Shown here in pieces: positions 46,540 through 57,979 of a stretch of 64,000 bases of DNA; within the stretch, counting starts at the first letter, position 1, and each line of letters opens with the position of its first letter. Both the position numbers and the translations under genes were made by a program. The DNA lies in NCBI GenBank assembly GCA_023052935.1, contig CM041292.1:132756951-132820950 (forward strand), written 5' to 3'. The DNA is from Piezodorus guildinii. Its lineage: Eukaryota > Arthropoda > Insecta > Hemiptera > Pentatomidae. The notes below the pieces were generated by a model. It did no database searches. It was not told the DNA's origin and saw nothing but the letters and a program-made list of their open reading frames with translations.

Positions 46540-47794
46540 TTCTAATAAATATTACGGAAGGTTAAAAGGTTTAAAATTTAAATAAAAATAAAATATTAAA
46601 AAAAAAAAAATTCTGGATATAATCTGAAAATACAAGCATCTGACAGAAGCTTATTTCTTTTCAAATAAGTAAATGCTGCATCCAGACTTTATTATTAGGT
46701 AATTACTATTCATCACATTTTAAGTAATCTCAATGATTTATGTAACAATATTTCATTAAAAACGAAAATATACTTTTTAATCATTTAGATATTGATCAAC
46801 GTTTTGATTGGTGTCAAATTATGGTTCGCTTGTTACTTAAAAATATTATTATTTTTTGATGAAAAAAATGTTTTAGAGCTTGATAGAAGAAAGCAGGAAA
46901 TAAGAACATAAAGCTCATCCTCTTTCAGGATTTTAATGTATCACACCATTATTATTTAATTTTGTACAAGAGATTCTCTAGGAAGATGATTTTGACCTTA
47001 GTGAAATCAATAATCATTAGGGGTAAACTAATACAATAATCAATTAAGTTTTCAAGGTTGAGCAGCTTAAAGTTGTATTGTTCCTAAAAAACGTGAAGTC
47101 GAGCTAAGATCAATAGTGAATCTACTTGCACCAAATTAAAAAAAAAAAAAAGTATTGGATAATCGAAGTAGGGCCCGGTTCGAAATAGAACCTAGTAACT
47201 AATTTTCTTAGTTATTAAGTATGTTTCTTTAAGATAAGATGTGATACAGTGCCTTTCAAGCACATCATACAGCTCAAGAAAATTATATATAAAAATAGCC
47301 GATTGGCTTTAAGGTACTGCAAAGTTCAAATTAAGAAGAAAATATATATGTAGAGAGAGTATAAGATAGAACAGGTTGTTCTTCAGTTAGTTAGTAATTT
47401 AGAGATGTAGAGGTAGAGTGTTCTTGGCTATCAACGAATTTTATTATTATTTTAATGTATAAAAACATTTTAAAAAATAATTATAAAGAGATTATTCAAT
47501 AAGAAATGTTAACAAAAAATGTATAAAAAGCTATCACAAAAAAAAAAAAATAAATAAAAAAAAAAAAATAAATAAATAAAAATAAAAAGCTAGATGCGAT
47601 GTGTGTTAATAAATAAAAGTTAATCAATGAGTTTTTTTTTTTGTTAAAACATTTTTTCCTCCTTATATTTTTATTCTTTGTTATCTTCGTATGCACATTG
47701 TAGTTTTCCCCCTCGTAACATCACGGAGTTTCTCGAATTTGAAAACATCAAATTATGATTGCTATTTCGCCTTGTGTGTCCGAATCTACAAAAA
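45411..47794. other. AT-rich stretch with poly-A tract
   Basis: There is an A-run at about 46497-46536. The part 44... to 47... offers only low-complexity frames (45381-45680, 46157-46357, 47496-47696). No supported gene or repeat family. Confidence 0.4.
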
Positions 47795-48175
47795 TATAAT
47801 AATTTCAGTTCCAGCTGTTGTTACCTCCAAAAGTCGCCGGCCATTGTGGCAAGGAACAGGATTTTCTGATAATCTGGCCCGATAGGGAGGAACAGCTATT
47901 GGTCTAGATACACAAAGACTAAGTATAGGCTAGAAGAGCCGTAATGGCCCGCTCCCACAAATCAGGGCCTAACGAACCCGGCTTTTTGTCAAGGTGTGAG
48001 CTAACGTTTTCCGAACGAGCAGTAGCCGCTTTGTCCTCTCCCTCTTCCATCTTCCTCTCCTTCTTTTGCCTCCCGCTGGCTATGGTTCCTTGGACCAGCC
48101 AGTTATTGGGCTCTCAAGGCACACTGGAACTCTTTATTTTACGTTTCTAACCGTTCAGCCATTTAGAGGCCATAG
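47795..48175. other. GC-richer island, possible conserved non-coding element
   Basis: A block with GTCGCCGGCCATTGTGGCAA, GAACCCGGCTTTTTGTC and GCCTCCCGCTGGCTATGG. The 68-codon frame at 47944-48150 has no domain. It is unique in the window. Confidence 0.35.
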
Positions 48176-49835
48176 TTATTTTTATAAAACTTTCATATAT
48201 TTTGAATAAAAGATTCGGAACTTTCTCTTCTTTTTTATTTTTATCTATTTTTACATTAATAAATCATTTATAACGTTTCGAGGTCAGTAAAGCCTTATCT
48301 TCAGATTCACTAATTAAAAACCAAATAACGATTTATTATTAGAATCATATTTTCAACAAAATAATAATATTTAAAATTATAATCTAACAGGACACTAATG
48401 ACCTTGGCTGTCGAGTTTCCATAAAATATATAACCTCATCTAACCTAAAATTATAATAAAATAAATATCTATACTATATTCTAAGATTGTCCCTAAAATA
48501 TTTGTATTTTAGCAATACATACACAATTTTTGTATATTGAATTACTGTAGGTCAATTAGATCACATATCTTTATTTCTATATGTCAACTATGTAAATTAT
48601 AATAATTTGGTCATTATTTAGTTACAATTTACTTTCATTATCACATAGATGACATGCTTAAATATTTGTCCTCGTTTGGACTTGCAAGTCACATTAAGTT
48701 AATTATTAAGCACTAAAACCGAATTATTTACTCACTAAAAACCTTTAATAATCGAAAAAGTATAGACATTGATAGACGTTGATAGATCTCTGGGCTCTTA
48801 ATACAATCCACTTGATAGAACTATTTGTACCTTTAACAGATTTTTTTTTTTTTTTTTTCTTATCCTCCAACTTTATTAACAAAACAAATACACAAACAGT
48901 CTATGTATATACAGCAACAATGGTATATACAGTCCACGGCTCAGGCCTCGTATTGCCCTTTAACAGCCCTCAGCCGCAAGAGTATTTAACTTATCATGAT
49001 AATACAAATTAACCGAGACTAAGAATTCTAAAAAATTGAAACTTTTTAATAAGAATACCACTTTTAATATAAAAACAGGGGGGAAATGTAGATGGTGTCA
49101 AGAACACCTGTTCTTGCAATGTCCTACACTCAGTATTGAAAGATAATATTCTCTTTCAAATTCTTTCGTTCGAAACATCAACAATCATCCTTAAAAACAT
49201 TCTAAATATTGATGATGTGAATAAGATAAATACAATTTATTTATTTCTGTTAAAAACTATATATATTCAAGGTAACGACAAATCCACATAATTTGTGTGA
49301 CAATATTTATTAAGATGTTCCAGTAAGCCATTGGAATTTACCTATGCATTTATATTTATGCTATTATCATTTACATGTATGTATTTACATCTATGTTATT
49401 ACCATTTAATACTAACAACCAAAACACCAAATGGGCCAAAGTCCATGGCTGAAATATATCTATAATAGCCAATAAGCTAAAATAAAAAAAATAATATACA
49501 GGTTATTATAAAGCTTAACAAAATAAATTTTATTATTCTTATGTTGAGAATAGAAGAAATCGTGTTTAGAAATCCCAAATATTCCAAAAAAATATTTTAT
49601 ACAATGAACTTTAAAACGTGTCAAAATACTTTAAAAACATAAACAATGAAAACAGTTCTCATAAAAATAAGGGACTACATTCTATTTTAATAACATATTT
49701 AAATATTTCACAAGAGCTATTTTCGGCCTAGAGGAAATCAGGAAAATCTCACTTATTATACATGTGATGCCCAAAATGAGTGGGTTGCTATGTAAGTAAG
49801 ACACAGCATGCCCATAACAGATTAGCTTATAACTT
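48176..49835. other. AT-rich stretch with a hammerhead-like motif at 48268-48310
   Basis: On the minus strand CTGAAGATAAGG, a spacer and CCTCGAAACGTTATAAATG match the CUGANGA and GAAA core strands with an AGG/CCT stem. The rest is AT-rich. The frame at 48779-49012 is not supported. Confidence 0.45.
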
Positions 49836-50585
49836 TTACTTTCACTTACCTATATGAAAAATATTCTTTTCTATTCTATGTGTCCATGTGTTGTAAGTCT
49901 AGCGCGAACACGAAAATTCTATGAAACTGAAATTTCATATTTAAGACAACTATACGCCCGAGATGTTACAGAACTTTTTTATCTAAGTCAGCTAACCAAA
50001 GAGCCGCTTTATACTGTCTCAAAAACGGCTCCAAAGATTTTGATTAAACTCGCTATAACCATGTAAAATTTAAACGGCTTTTATATCATGTAGGTCTCAT
50101 TCTGACTGAAATAGTCTGACAGGGCTTGAAGGCGATATTTTAAATCTTATTCTTCTAAAGCATCTTTAATTTATACATTAGAAAAGATTTGCCATGTCAT
50201 CATATAAACATTGATAAAAAACGGCTAAATGTAAAAGTAGAAAGAATTTGATAATGATCCAAAGCATAAATGAGCAAAAATATTTTTTAATATCATTTTT
50301 GGTAAATCGAAGATAAGTACAGTAATATAGATGTAGAATATACCGTTGGAAAGCTTAAGATTTTAGAAAAACAATATTGCCTTAAACACTAAATTGTAAC
50401 AGTTAACAGAGAGTGATGAAAAGCCGATAAAACTGATTTTCGTATATAATAATATAATAAATTATGTAAACAAATATTTATATTGAAACTCAATGTAATT
50501 AATTCTTCAACAATTTATTTTCATCTCCAAATGTATTAAAATATTCTTAAATTGATTTCTCCAACAACGGATGTAAATGAAAGTC
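49836..50585 (+). repeat. Family R copy, both ends present
   Basis: It starts ACTTTCACTTACCTATATG (49838), continues through GAAATTTCATATTTAAGACA, ACGCCCGAGATGTTACAG, TTTTGATTAAACTCGCTATA and GAATATACCGTTGGAAAGCT, and ends AACGGATGTAAATGAAAGTC. Part of the proximal block is deleted, so it is about 750 bp. The 70-codon frame at 49854-50066 is not conserved among copies. Confidence 0.75.
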
Positions 50586-50934
50586 AAAAAATTATTAATC
50601 TACTGAGTATTTCCTGAATAAAAAATTAATGAATAATACTTGTGGTAATGTGTAATATTAATTCGGTCCAGGATTACATTTTCTGCCAAAATTGAGAAAT
50701 CTCATATGCTGACACCTAAGGCTTCAAGAAAACTCGCAGGATTTTAGCGAGTGTATACTCTTTAATGTTTATTAAAGATTTCGAACAATTATATAGGGCA
50801 ATTCTGGGTTGATAGTATGTGGTAATAGTTAAACAAAAATATTCTGAAAAATAATGCAGCAGTAACATCTATAAATGCAAACGAAAGAGTAAAATATTAA
50901 CTACAAAAACTGTTTCTTTTGATAGCAGGCGTCA
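50586..50934. other. AT-rich unassigned stretch
   Basis: Nothing recognisable. Confidence 0.4.
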
Positions 50935-51065
50935 TTTTGGGAACCACAAATGTACTTACAAAGGAGAGATTCAAATGAAGAGAGAAGAGGACCATAGCGG
51001 ATGCTGGACGGGAAGGAATTCTATATAGTAGAAAGAACCATCAAGAAAGGAGCGTACTCATGTTT
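50935..51065 (-). pseudogene. CR1/L2-like reverse transcriptase C-terminal fragment, broken
   Basis: On the minus strand VLSTI, a stop, then NSFPSSIRYGPLLSSFESLL. This fits the WNSLP-x-x-IR ... FKSxLK-like C-terminus of CR1/L2 LINE proteins with the Trp codon turned into a stop. Only about 40 codons are recognisable. Compare 17652-17773. Confidence 0.45.
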
Positions 51066-51865
51066 CGGTTCTTTGGGGAAGAGTCACTAAGATCGGAAAA
51101 ACGAGATCTAGTTTCTTGTGAATAGGAGGAGATCGTAGATATAATTCATGAATAAGATATAAATATTAAGTATGAATCACAAAGTAGGCAGTACATAATG
51201 CGTTGAGAAGGAAAAACTAAATTTGTTTGACTGATTTTGAACTGACGGGTACAGATAACTAAGAAACCAGATCAATGAAGGTTTAGAAACTGTAAGTACG
51301 CCGTTTTAAAAATATATATGTTAAATTAACTGCTCAATCAATCATCTCTTTAATTAATAATTCATTTTAGAAACTCCCAAATTTTAGAGGCTATGGCACA
51401 TCTTAAGGTATTCACTGAAATGTATCTATAATTTCTAATATGTCTTAAATCCTCAATAAAATATTTTCAAAACCATTTTTTATATTCTTATTTCAAATAT
51501 TATTTTTTAATATGGACACTTTCACTATCACATATATGGTTTAAATGTCGATTATTATTATTAAGATCAATAAACTATCAATTCAAGAGCAATTGCTACA
51601 ACTTGGCAACATTGTGAAGCTTCGCCTCAAAACTTTTTGTAAGTATAAGCTTTAAAAAAGATAACTTTACAAGAAGTTAATAGTCCCACTCTTTAGTTAT
51701 AAACCTTAATTAGCATACTTATCATATCATTCCAGGCTATGTTTTTAAAATTTTAACGTTTAAATTAGTTTTCAAACGTGAATTTTAAAATGAGAATGTT
51801 CTGTAAAAATGTTTTATAATTAATTTTCTCACCATTGTCCTGAGTTTTCTTTTGGTTCAATATTT
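51066..51865. other. AT-rich unassigned stretch
   Basis: No supported feature. Confidence 0.4.
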
Positions 51866-52486
51866 GTAAGATAAATATTTGGCCGTTTCAAAAAAGAAGT
51901 GTTTGATATATTTTTTTACTTTTACACATCACAACGTTTCAGCCTCTTGGGCCATTTTCGCGCATAGAACACCTACATTGTAGGGAATTTGTAAAATGTT
52001 GCGTACCACGTAAAGTCTCGGAGGCATTGAGCGATAGTGATCGGGCCGTCGATAGTGTCATTCAATTGTTGAAGAACATTAGTTTATATCACCTCATTTA
52101 ACACATGCAGGCTATTTTACGCCATTTTTGATATTTTACTTACAATTTTTAATTATTTATCTTTTATCTTTTTTTTTTTTTTTTTTTTTCCTCTTCATCA
52201 TAGGTAAGTTAATCGACTTCTGAAGATGTTTTGGGCAATAATAACCACTCGCAGTTTTTTGCCTTTAAAACCAAAACAACAACACCTACATGCTGATAAA
52301 TGTTGATTTGACACAGCTAGGGTGACACTACTGATGAAGCGGTGAAAGAATATATGTATATGTATATATATGCAAGATGCTTGAAAATGGCCATAGAGGC
52401 TGAAACGTTGTGATTTGTAAAAGTAAATAAATAAAAAAATATATCAAAAACTTCTTTTGTGGAACGACCAAATATATATATCTTAC
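51866..52486. repeat. Foldback element, arms about 100-115 bp, GAAACGT family
   Basis: Arm 1 (51866-51964) and arm 2 (52373-52486) are inverted copies at about 85-90 percent by eye. Matching blocks are GGCCGTTTCAAAAAAGAAG against CTTCTTTTGTGGAACGACC, and CACAACGTTTCAGCCTC against GAGGCTGAAACGTTGTG. Each arm has a GGCC/GGCT hairpin directly before GAAACG. The 410-bp centre includes a 22-bp T-run and no protein. Confidence 0.85.
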
Positions 52487-53284
52487 AAAAAAAGTTGTAT
52501 TATACTTAATTGTTTTCCAGTAGTTGGTGTACAGGGAAACAACCTCCACAGAACTGTTAGGTTATATTTAGTATTAGGACAACAATATTGCAATTTCTGT
52601 TACAAAAAATCTCAAAGTGCCAAAAGAAACATTATTTCCAAATAAATACAAGTAGTATTTTGATACTAACTCATACATACTGATAGTTTTAACGTGTTTA
52701 TTATTTTTTTTCAGCACAACAGGCTAGTTAAGCTCATAATAAATGATATGATGTTCAATGTTTCCAACTATACCATTAACTTTACAATTCATACAATTAA
52801 AATTAAAAAATGTAGAAAGTAGTATGGAACAAAAATATTGGTAGTATTTGGTACTGCTTATACCGTAGCCAACCGAAAATTCAATAGATCAAAGAAAACA
52901 CTTTTTTTATGAACATCCACAGTAGCTATTGACACTCCTCGTTACCCACACGACCGTAGACGGCGAAAATTACTGTTATTCAGTTTTTGTCGTTGTTTTT
53001 TTTTTCATATTTTTTATTATCACCTTTTTTTTGTAAGCGATGATGTTTTCTGAGCGTACATTTTTGCTAGATTTCATCCTTCTTGCTCAATTAGGCAGCT
53101 AGCTCATTGAGCCGGACACGAACCGACGGACACGCACGCCTTGTTATGAGGCCCCATTATAGCTGTTTGCCTGAGAACAGGATAAAATATAAAAAAAACT
53201 TCGCTACGGGCCAAACTGAACATGGTAGAATCCGGTGATTTTATAACGTTTATTCATAAACATGATATTTTTAAAGTTTCCAAT
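52487..53284. other. AT-rich stretch with a GC-richer part at about 52920-53160
   Basis: The part 53095-53165 (CGGACACGAACCGACGGACA) is GC-richer and unassigned. No gene supported. Confidence 0.35.
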
Positions 53285-53950
53285 TTTTTTTTTATTTTTT
53301 ATTTATTTATTGTAATTTACAACTGTATTAAAGAACACAATAAGTAAATATGAGGAATGAAAAAAAAAAAAATGTCATGAAAATGTCTTGAGAAAGAACT
53401 ACCCACTTCACTAACTATTTTAACTCGGTAGGTCCCGAGGCCACCTTCTTTTCAGTCGCCTTGGAGGATTATCTGGGATATCTAAGGAAGATAAATAACG
53501 GACAAGTGGATTTGTATGGGCAGGGAGTTTAGAATGAAAAGAGGAGGATCTATCACGGGCTATGTCTGCAACAAATGGGATGTTAAGGTCATTATGAATG
53601 AGTTGATTTGTAACAAAATAAGGAGCATTCAGGATTTTTCGAAGGATTTTGGATTGTAAGGACTGGATGCGGGAGGAATTAGATGGTTTCGTAGAGCCCC
53701 AAAGCTCGATTCCATACGTCCAAATAGGTCTGATAATAGTGATGTAAATGAGTCTTTTGTAATATACTGGAAGTTTTGAACGTTTGTCTAGTAAGTGTTG
53801 TAGTAATCGATATCTTCGAGCAGTTTCTTGTCGTTTCAGTCTTGTGTGAGGATTTCAGGCGCTTGTCAAGATGGAGACCTAGGTATCGGATTTGCTCAAC
53901 AGGAGTAAGGGTAATGTTATTAAAGGATACTGGGGGGCGGGAACTCATCT
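53285..53950 (-). pseudogene. 5'-truncated jockey-like fragment, frameshifted
   Basis: The minus strand reads SFNNITLTPVEQIRYLGLHL then DKRL, with a frameshift in the following TW-HTRLK region (near 53857, by comparison with 33249-33809). The rest continues out of frame to the PPRR end near 53450. The T-rich start at 53285 is the tail. TTCCAA occurs at both edges (53278 and 53950), a possible short target-site duplication. The subfamily is that of 181 and 33107. Confidence 0.85.
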
Positions 53951-53955
53951 TCCAA

Positions 53956-54665
53956 AAAATTTAAAAAAAAAAAAAAAATATTTGTACATACTTGAAATAG
54001 ATGACACGAATTTCGTAAAGATAGAAACTTACTAAATGTACCACTGGAATGAAAATGTATATTTTAATAGAGGATTACTCAAAGTTGTACTGTAAAACAT
54101 ACAAACATCAGAATTTGAGTGACATTCATTGTAAAATACAAAACAATCTTTATTTATTATTACTACTACAAATGTATACTACTATATAAGAAGAATCAAA
54201 TAAGATCAAACAATAAATCCAGAAAACTAGTTCATTAAAGTCTATAAGTTAATCTGATTGAATCGCTAACATTAGAAAAGAATGGTATCAGCACAATAAA
54301 AAAATGCCAATTAAAAACACAACTCTCTATTACTTTATGTAGCTCCTTTAGGTACACATTTTTGTTTAGATCTATTTCCTTTAAATAAATAAATAATAAA
54401 AAAAAATAAATAAAAGTTTCTTTCTCATAAAAAGATATTGAGTATCAACTGAAATGTGAAAAACTATATAAAATATAGTTTTATATAAAATGAACTTCAA
54501 ACTGCGAAAACAGCAACATGCAAACTAGACCACCAGCCTACCTACCTCTAATTTAATGCTTTTACCAGTCAGGAAAAAATTAAGTTTGTGGACGGACGGG
54601 CATTTGATGAAGTATAGAAGGTAAAGGAAGAAGGAATTAACTAACAAATTTTATTTTCGATCTTC
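53956..54665. other. AT-rich unassigned stretch
   Basis: No supported feature. Confidence 0.4.
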
Positions 54666-54855
54666 TATGTATATTAAGTAAGGAAGCATCGTGGTCTAGT
54701 GGATAGATCACTAGTGTTCTCCGGGGGGATAAACCTGGGACTTAGTATGATCTCGGCCTAGTCACCTCATTGTCCTAGAAATAATACGAATCTGTGTATG
54801 TACTGAGCCCAAGACCCTTCATAGGTTGTAGAGGTACAGGTTTTTTATGTACATT
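54666..54855 (+). mobile_element. tRNA-derived SINE (SINE-A), internally deleted copy
   Basis: It carries box A TGGTCTAGTGG (54692-54702). The tail block TGTACTGAGCCCAAGACCCT, TAGAGGTACAGG and TTTTTT matches the full copy at 55860-56173. The middle of the body, including an intact box B, is missing or diverged. Flanks TATGTATATT (54666) and TATGTACATT (54846) look like a 10-bp target-site duplication with one mismatch. Confidence 0.75.
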
Positions 54856-55745
54856 CAGAAACTTGTACATTGATAATTTTTTTTCATTCACACTAATATA
54901 GCTCTTTAACGGTAAGTTAAAGCGAGAAAAGTTATATCACAAAAATATATTGTCCATTACGCAATATTGATTCAAGCAACGCTAACAGCGTGTCGAAAAA
55001 GCGCCAACAATAAAAAATGATGAAATGATGTGAATTTTTTCATTTACACAGCTCCTAAACAGTAGGTCCAAGCAACCGTTATTATATACGGAAATAAGTA
55101 AAAATTTTCTATACGAACAACACAGCTTTAAACTCAGAGCGTGTCAAGGAAGCCTCAACATTTTATAAAAGAAGCAAAACGTAACTTTTTTTGATTCGAG
55201 CAATATAGTCCCAAAATTGTAGGCCTTAGCAACAAATTTTACTTAACTAAAAACATTCTCCACTAAATTTCTGACTAAACTCGCTCTATATCATAATGAT
55301 CTGAGACTTGGCCTGCTCGAGCATAGATTCACAGTTTTTTTCTGTTTGTTGCTGTAGCCCTCTGGTCCTTACATCACATCAAGCAGTTTTCTTGCACCCG
55401 GAGCCGGAATTTCGCGGCAATTCAATTTAAATATTACTAGTTTTCTATCATATATATGATGATCTCAGTGATTTTCAATACTACACAGAAATTAATAGGG
55501 AAAAATTGTAGTGGAATTTAAATATCTCTTTCATTTCCGATAATAGGAACTATTTACCTATATTAAAAAAACAAAAAAACAGATGCAAATAGTTTTAATA
55601 TAGTTATAGTTTAGATTGCAAATATAGTTTTAATAACCTATATTAAAACAGATGCAAAATACTCAGAATCAGAGCAAACGATCCATACTGTTTTGTTATG
55701 CTATGGCGTTCACCTAAAAATACAGAAACAATTTATCTTTTCTGA
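54856..55745. other. Stretch with diverged tandem repeat of about 155 bp (54885-55260)
   Basis: Three imperfect units share an order of landmarks. These are an ATAGCTC...AAC-GTAGGTC-like opening, AGCAACG or AGCAACC, and AGCGTGTCGAAAAAGCGCC against AGCGTGTCAAGGAAGCCTC. The remainder (55261-55745) is AT-rich. No gene. Confidence 0.5.
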
Positions 55746-56255
55746 ATTCTTAAATACTAAGCAGTCTTGTGAAACTGAAATAGATATCCTGGCATGTCTA
55801 AATAAATGCCGATATTCTAAATATTAAAAAGAAATAATTATATCATCATATACCTATTGGTGGGAGCGGCGTGGTCTAGTGGATAGAGCGCTAGTCTGCT
55901 GTGCTCTGGGTCCTGGGTTCGAATCCCGGCTGTGGCAGAATATTATTTATTCTGTTAATTCAGTCGGGGAGCGACCTTAGGATATGGAGACCCTCCTGGG
56001 GCAGACCCAGCCTCTATAAAGTGGGTACCCAAATTAATTGGGGAAAAACCTGGCGGCTGAGCGCGATTAAGGCCTAATCACCTCATTGCACAACTGTTGG
56101 CCAAGAAACAGTACGAATCTCTATATGTACTGAGCCCAAGACCCTTCATGGGTTGTAGTGGTACAGGTTTTTTTATACCTATTGATAAAGAACAGCTAAA
56201 TATACAAGTTGAACGAATTTGATGACCAAATAAAGGAGGGAAACGAATTTTTTTT
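55746..56255 (+). repeat. Family R partial copy carrying a SINE
   Basis: GAAACTGAAATAGATATCCTG, AATGCCGATATTCTAAATATT and ATATCATCATATACCTATTG precede the SINE. TACCTATTGATAAAGAACAG and AAGTTGAACGAATTTGATGA follow it. It is followed at once by the start of the next R copy. Confidence 0.65.
55849..56184 (+). mobile_element. tRNA-derived SINE (SINE-A), complete with target-site duplication
   Basis: A 314-bp element (55860-56173) with box A TGGTCTAGTGG (55872-55882) and box B GGTTCGAATCC (55916-55926). The T-arm CTGGG-TTCGAAT-CCCGG is perfect, but there is no acceptor stem, so it is not a working tRNA gene. The tRNA head is joined to an unrelated body ending TAGTGGTACAGG and a T-run. The flanks TATACCTATTG (55849-55859 and 56174-56184) are a target-site duplication. 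It sits inside a family R copy, so it is younger than that copy. The T-rich 3' end is unusual for a SINE. Confidence 0.9.
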
Positions 56256-56262
56256 TTTTTTT

Positions 56263-57979
56263 TTTACTTTCACTTACTATATATAGTAAGGGAAATTATT
56301 GCGATCGTGAAAATTTTCGAATTCCAGTTTTCAACGGAAATACACATTTTAGGGTTCCCTGAATCCAAATAACCAAGTCCCGCAAAAAGGTCTGTGTGAG
56401 TGTGTGTTTGTGTGCGGTAACTCCCGGGCGGAAACGAAATTTCATATTTAAGACAAATATACGCCCAAGACGTTACAAAATATTTTTCATCAAAATGAGC
56501 TTACCAGAAGAGCCACTTTATACCATGCATTAACTTAAGCACGTTTTTCAGAGTGGACGTAACTTACTGGTCAAAAGCCTGTGCGAGGTCATGTACTCGT
56601 TAAAGATCCCTATCCTAATTAAACTAGAATAGGCAAAATGTAGGAATCCCTCTATAGGTAGAATCGTCCGACTGGCTTCAGTGGCTTAAAGTAGCGTTGA
56701 AAGCATAACAAAAGAATTTTCTTTTTTTTTTAATTGGCTTCAAATAAACATAAAATGAGTAAGTTTAGATTCCTAACGAGGATATAGAATTTTTTCAAGG
56801 GAAATATTACGAAATAAGAACTAGGAGTGGAGAACAAACTAAACTGTATAAAAATAACGCTTTAATCGTGCTACTGTTTAATCGTGTGCCATCTTAATCA
56901 CCTGCAGTCAGATTCGGTTATGATAGGCTATCCATCCCAATTACCAATGTTCTACAGAGGTAAATATGGTTAAAAAATGTGTATCTACGGATGAATTTAT
57001 ATATATAATAATTGTGTGTCACCTTAGTTTCATCTCTGGCAATCATAGGTTTTTACCCCGAAGAATAAACCGTCTTGTTTATCTTAAATAGAGTAACTTT
57101 TTAAACAAATCAATGCTTTCATTAGTTAAACGCTTCTATTATTCCAATCTTGTTGAATGCATTAACAAGATAGCGATCCGATGATCACCATACTATCAAT
57201 CCCAATTACAAGAGCTCGACAGAGGTCAGTGAAACTTACCGGCAAAAAGATAAAATCGCAAGAACTGATTCCCCCCGATCCTGGGCCAAGTTCGAGGACA
57301 AACAAGAACCATTGTCTTGAGCTCCGGAAGAAGGCACGTGACCGAACCAATAGTATCAATCGGACTATCCATTTTGCACCTTTTTATGATTTTCTCAAAA
57401 ACGGTTCCGACGATTTTGATTAAACTCGCTATATCAATGTAAAATTTATTGGGCTTTAATATCATGTAGGTTTCATTCTGATTACAATGGTCTGACAGGG
57501 CTTAAATGCCGATATTTTAAACATTCTTCCCCTAAAGTACCTTTAATTTTGTTGATTCTATAAAAATAACTATATTATCTTGTTATCACTGATGAAAAAC
57601 AGGTAAATATATAAATTGAATGAACTCGATACCCAACTAAAGGAGAAAACAGAAAAAAAAAAAATTTAATGCAATTTTTCGTTTTTGAGCAGTAATATAC
57701 ATGTATGATATACCGTTGGAAAGCTAAAGATTTTAGAAAAAATATTATCTCATACACAAGCTTTTAAAAGTTAATAGAGAGTGATAAAAAGCCGTTAAAC
57801 TAACTGATTATTTTAGATAATAATATAATAGATTTTTAATAAAACACATGTTTCAATAGAAATTCAATTTAATTAATTTTTTAATAGTTTCACGTATTTT
57901 AATCTCTAACTGTATTTGAAAATTCTTTCATTGATTTTAAAAATGGAGGTAAGTGAAAGTCGTGTGTTGCCCGCGCCAG
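56263..57979 (+). repeat. Family R copy with both ends, split by an 840-bp insertion
   Basis: The start ACTTTCACTTACT (56266) and the block CCAAATAACCAAGTCCCGC run to TATACCATGCATT (56531). The body resumes at ATTTTGCACCTTTTTATG (57371) and ends GGAGGTAAGTGAAAGTCGTG (57945-57964) plus GCCCGCGCCAG. Removing the insertion leaves an R copy of about 880 bp that aligns with 9698-10584. Confidence 0.75.
56532..57370. mobile_element. Insertion of unknown class inside family R
   Basis: About 839 bp sits between ATT and ATT (56529-56531 and 57371-57373), too short to prove a target-site duplication. Its left part (56545-56640) matches the SINE-B body at 1250-1410. Internally, TATCCATCCCAATTACCAAT with ACAGAGGTAAAT (56930-56965) is repeated in diverged form at 57190-57225 (TATCAATCCCAATTACAAGA, ACAGAGGTCAGT). 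The frames at 57162-57465 have no recognised domain. Confidence 0.5.

Noticed and set aside
49854..50066. Coding capacity in family R
   Set aside because: The frame is not preserved in the other R copies, which have stops and indels at the same places.
55860..55936. Functional tRNA gene
   Set aside because: Box A, box B and a perfect T-arm are present, but there is no acceptor stem pairing, and the head is joined to a SINE body with a target-site duplication.
57181..57423. Domesticated or host gene fragment
   Set aside because: The frame crosses the junction between the unknown insertion and family R, so it cannot be a single gene.
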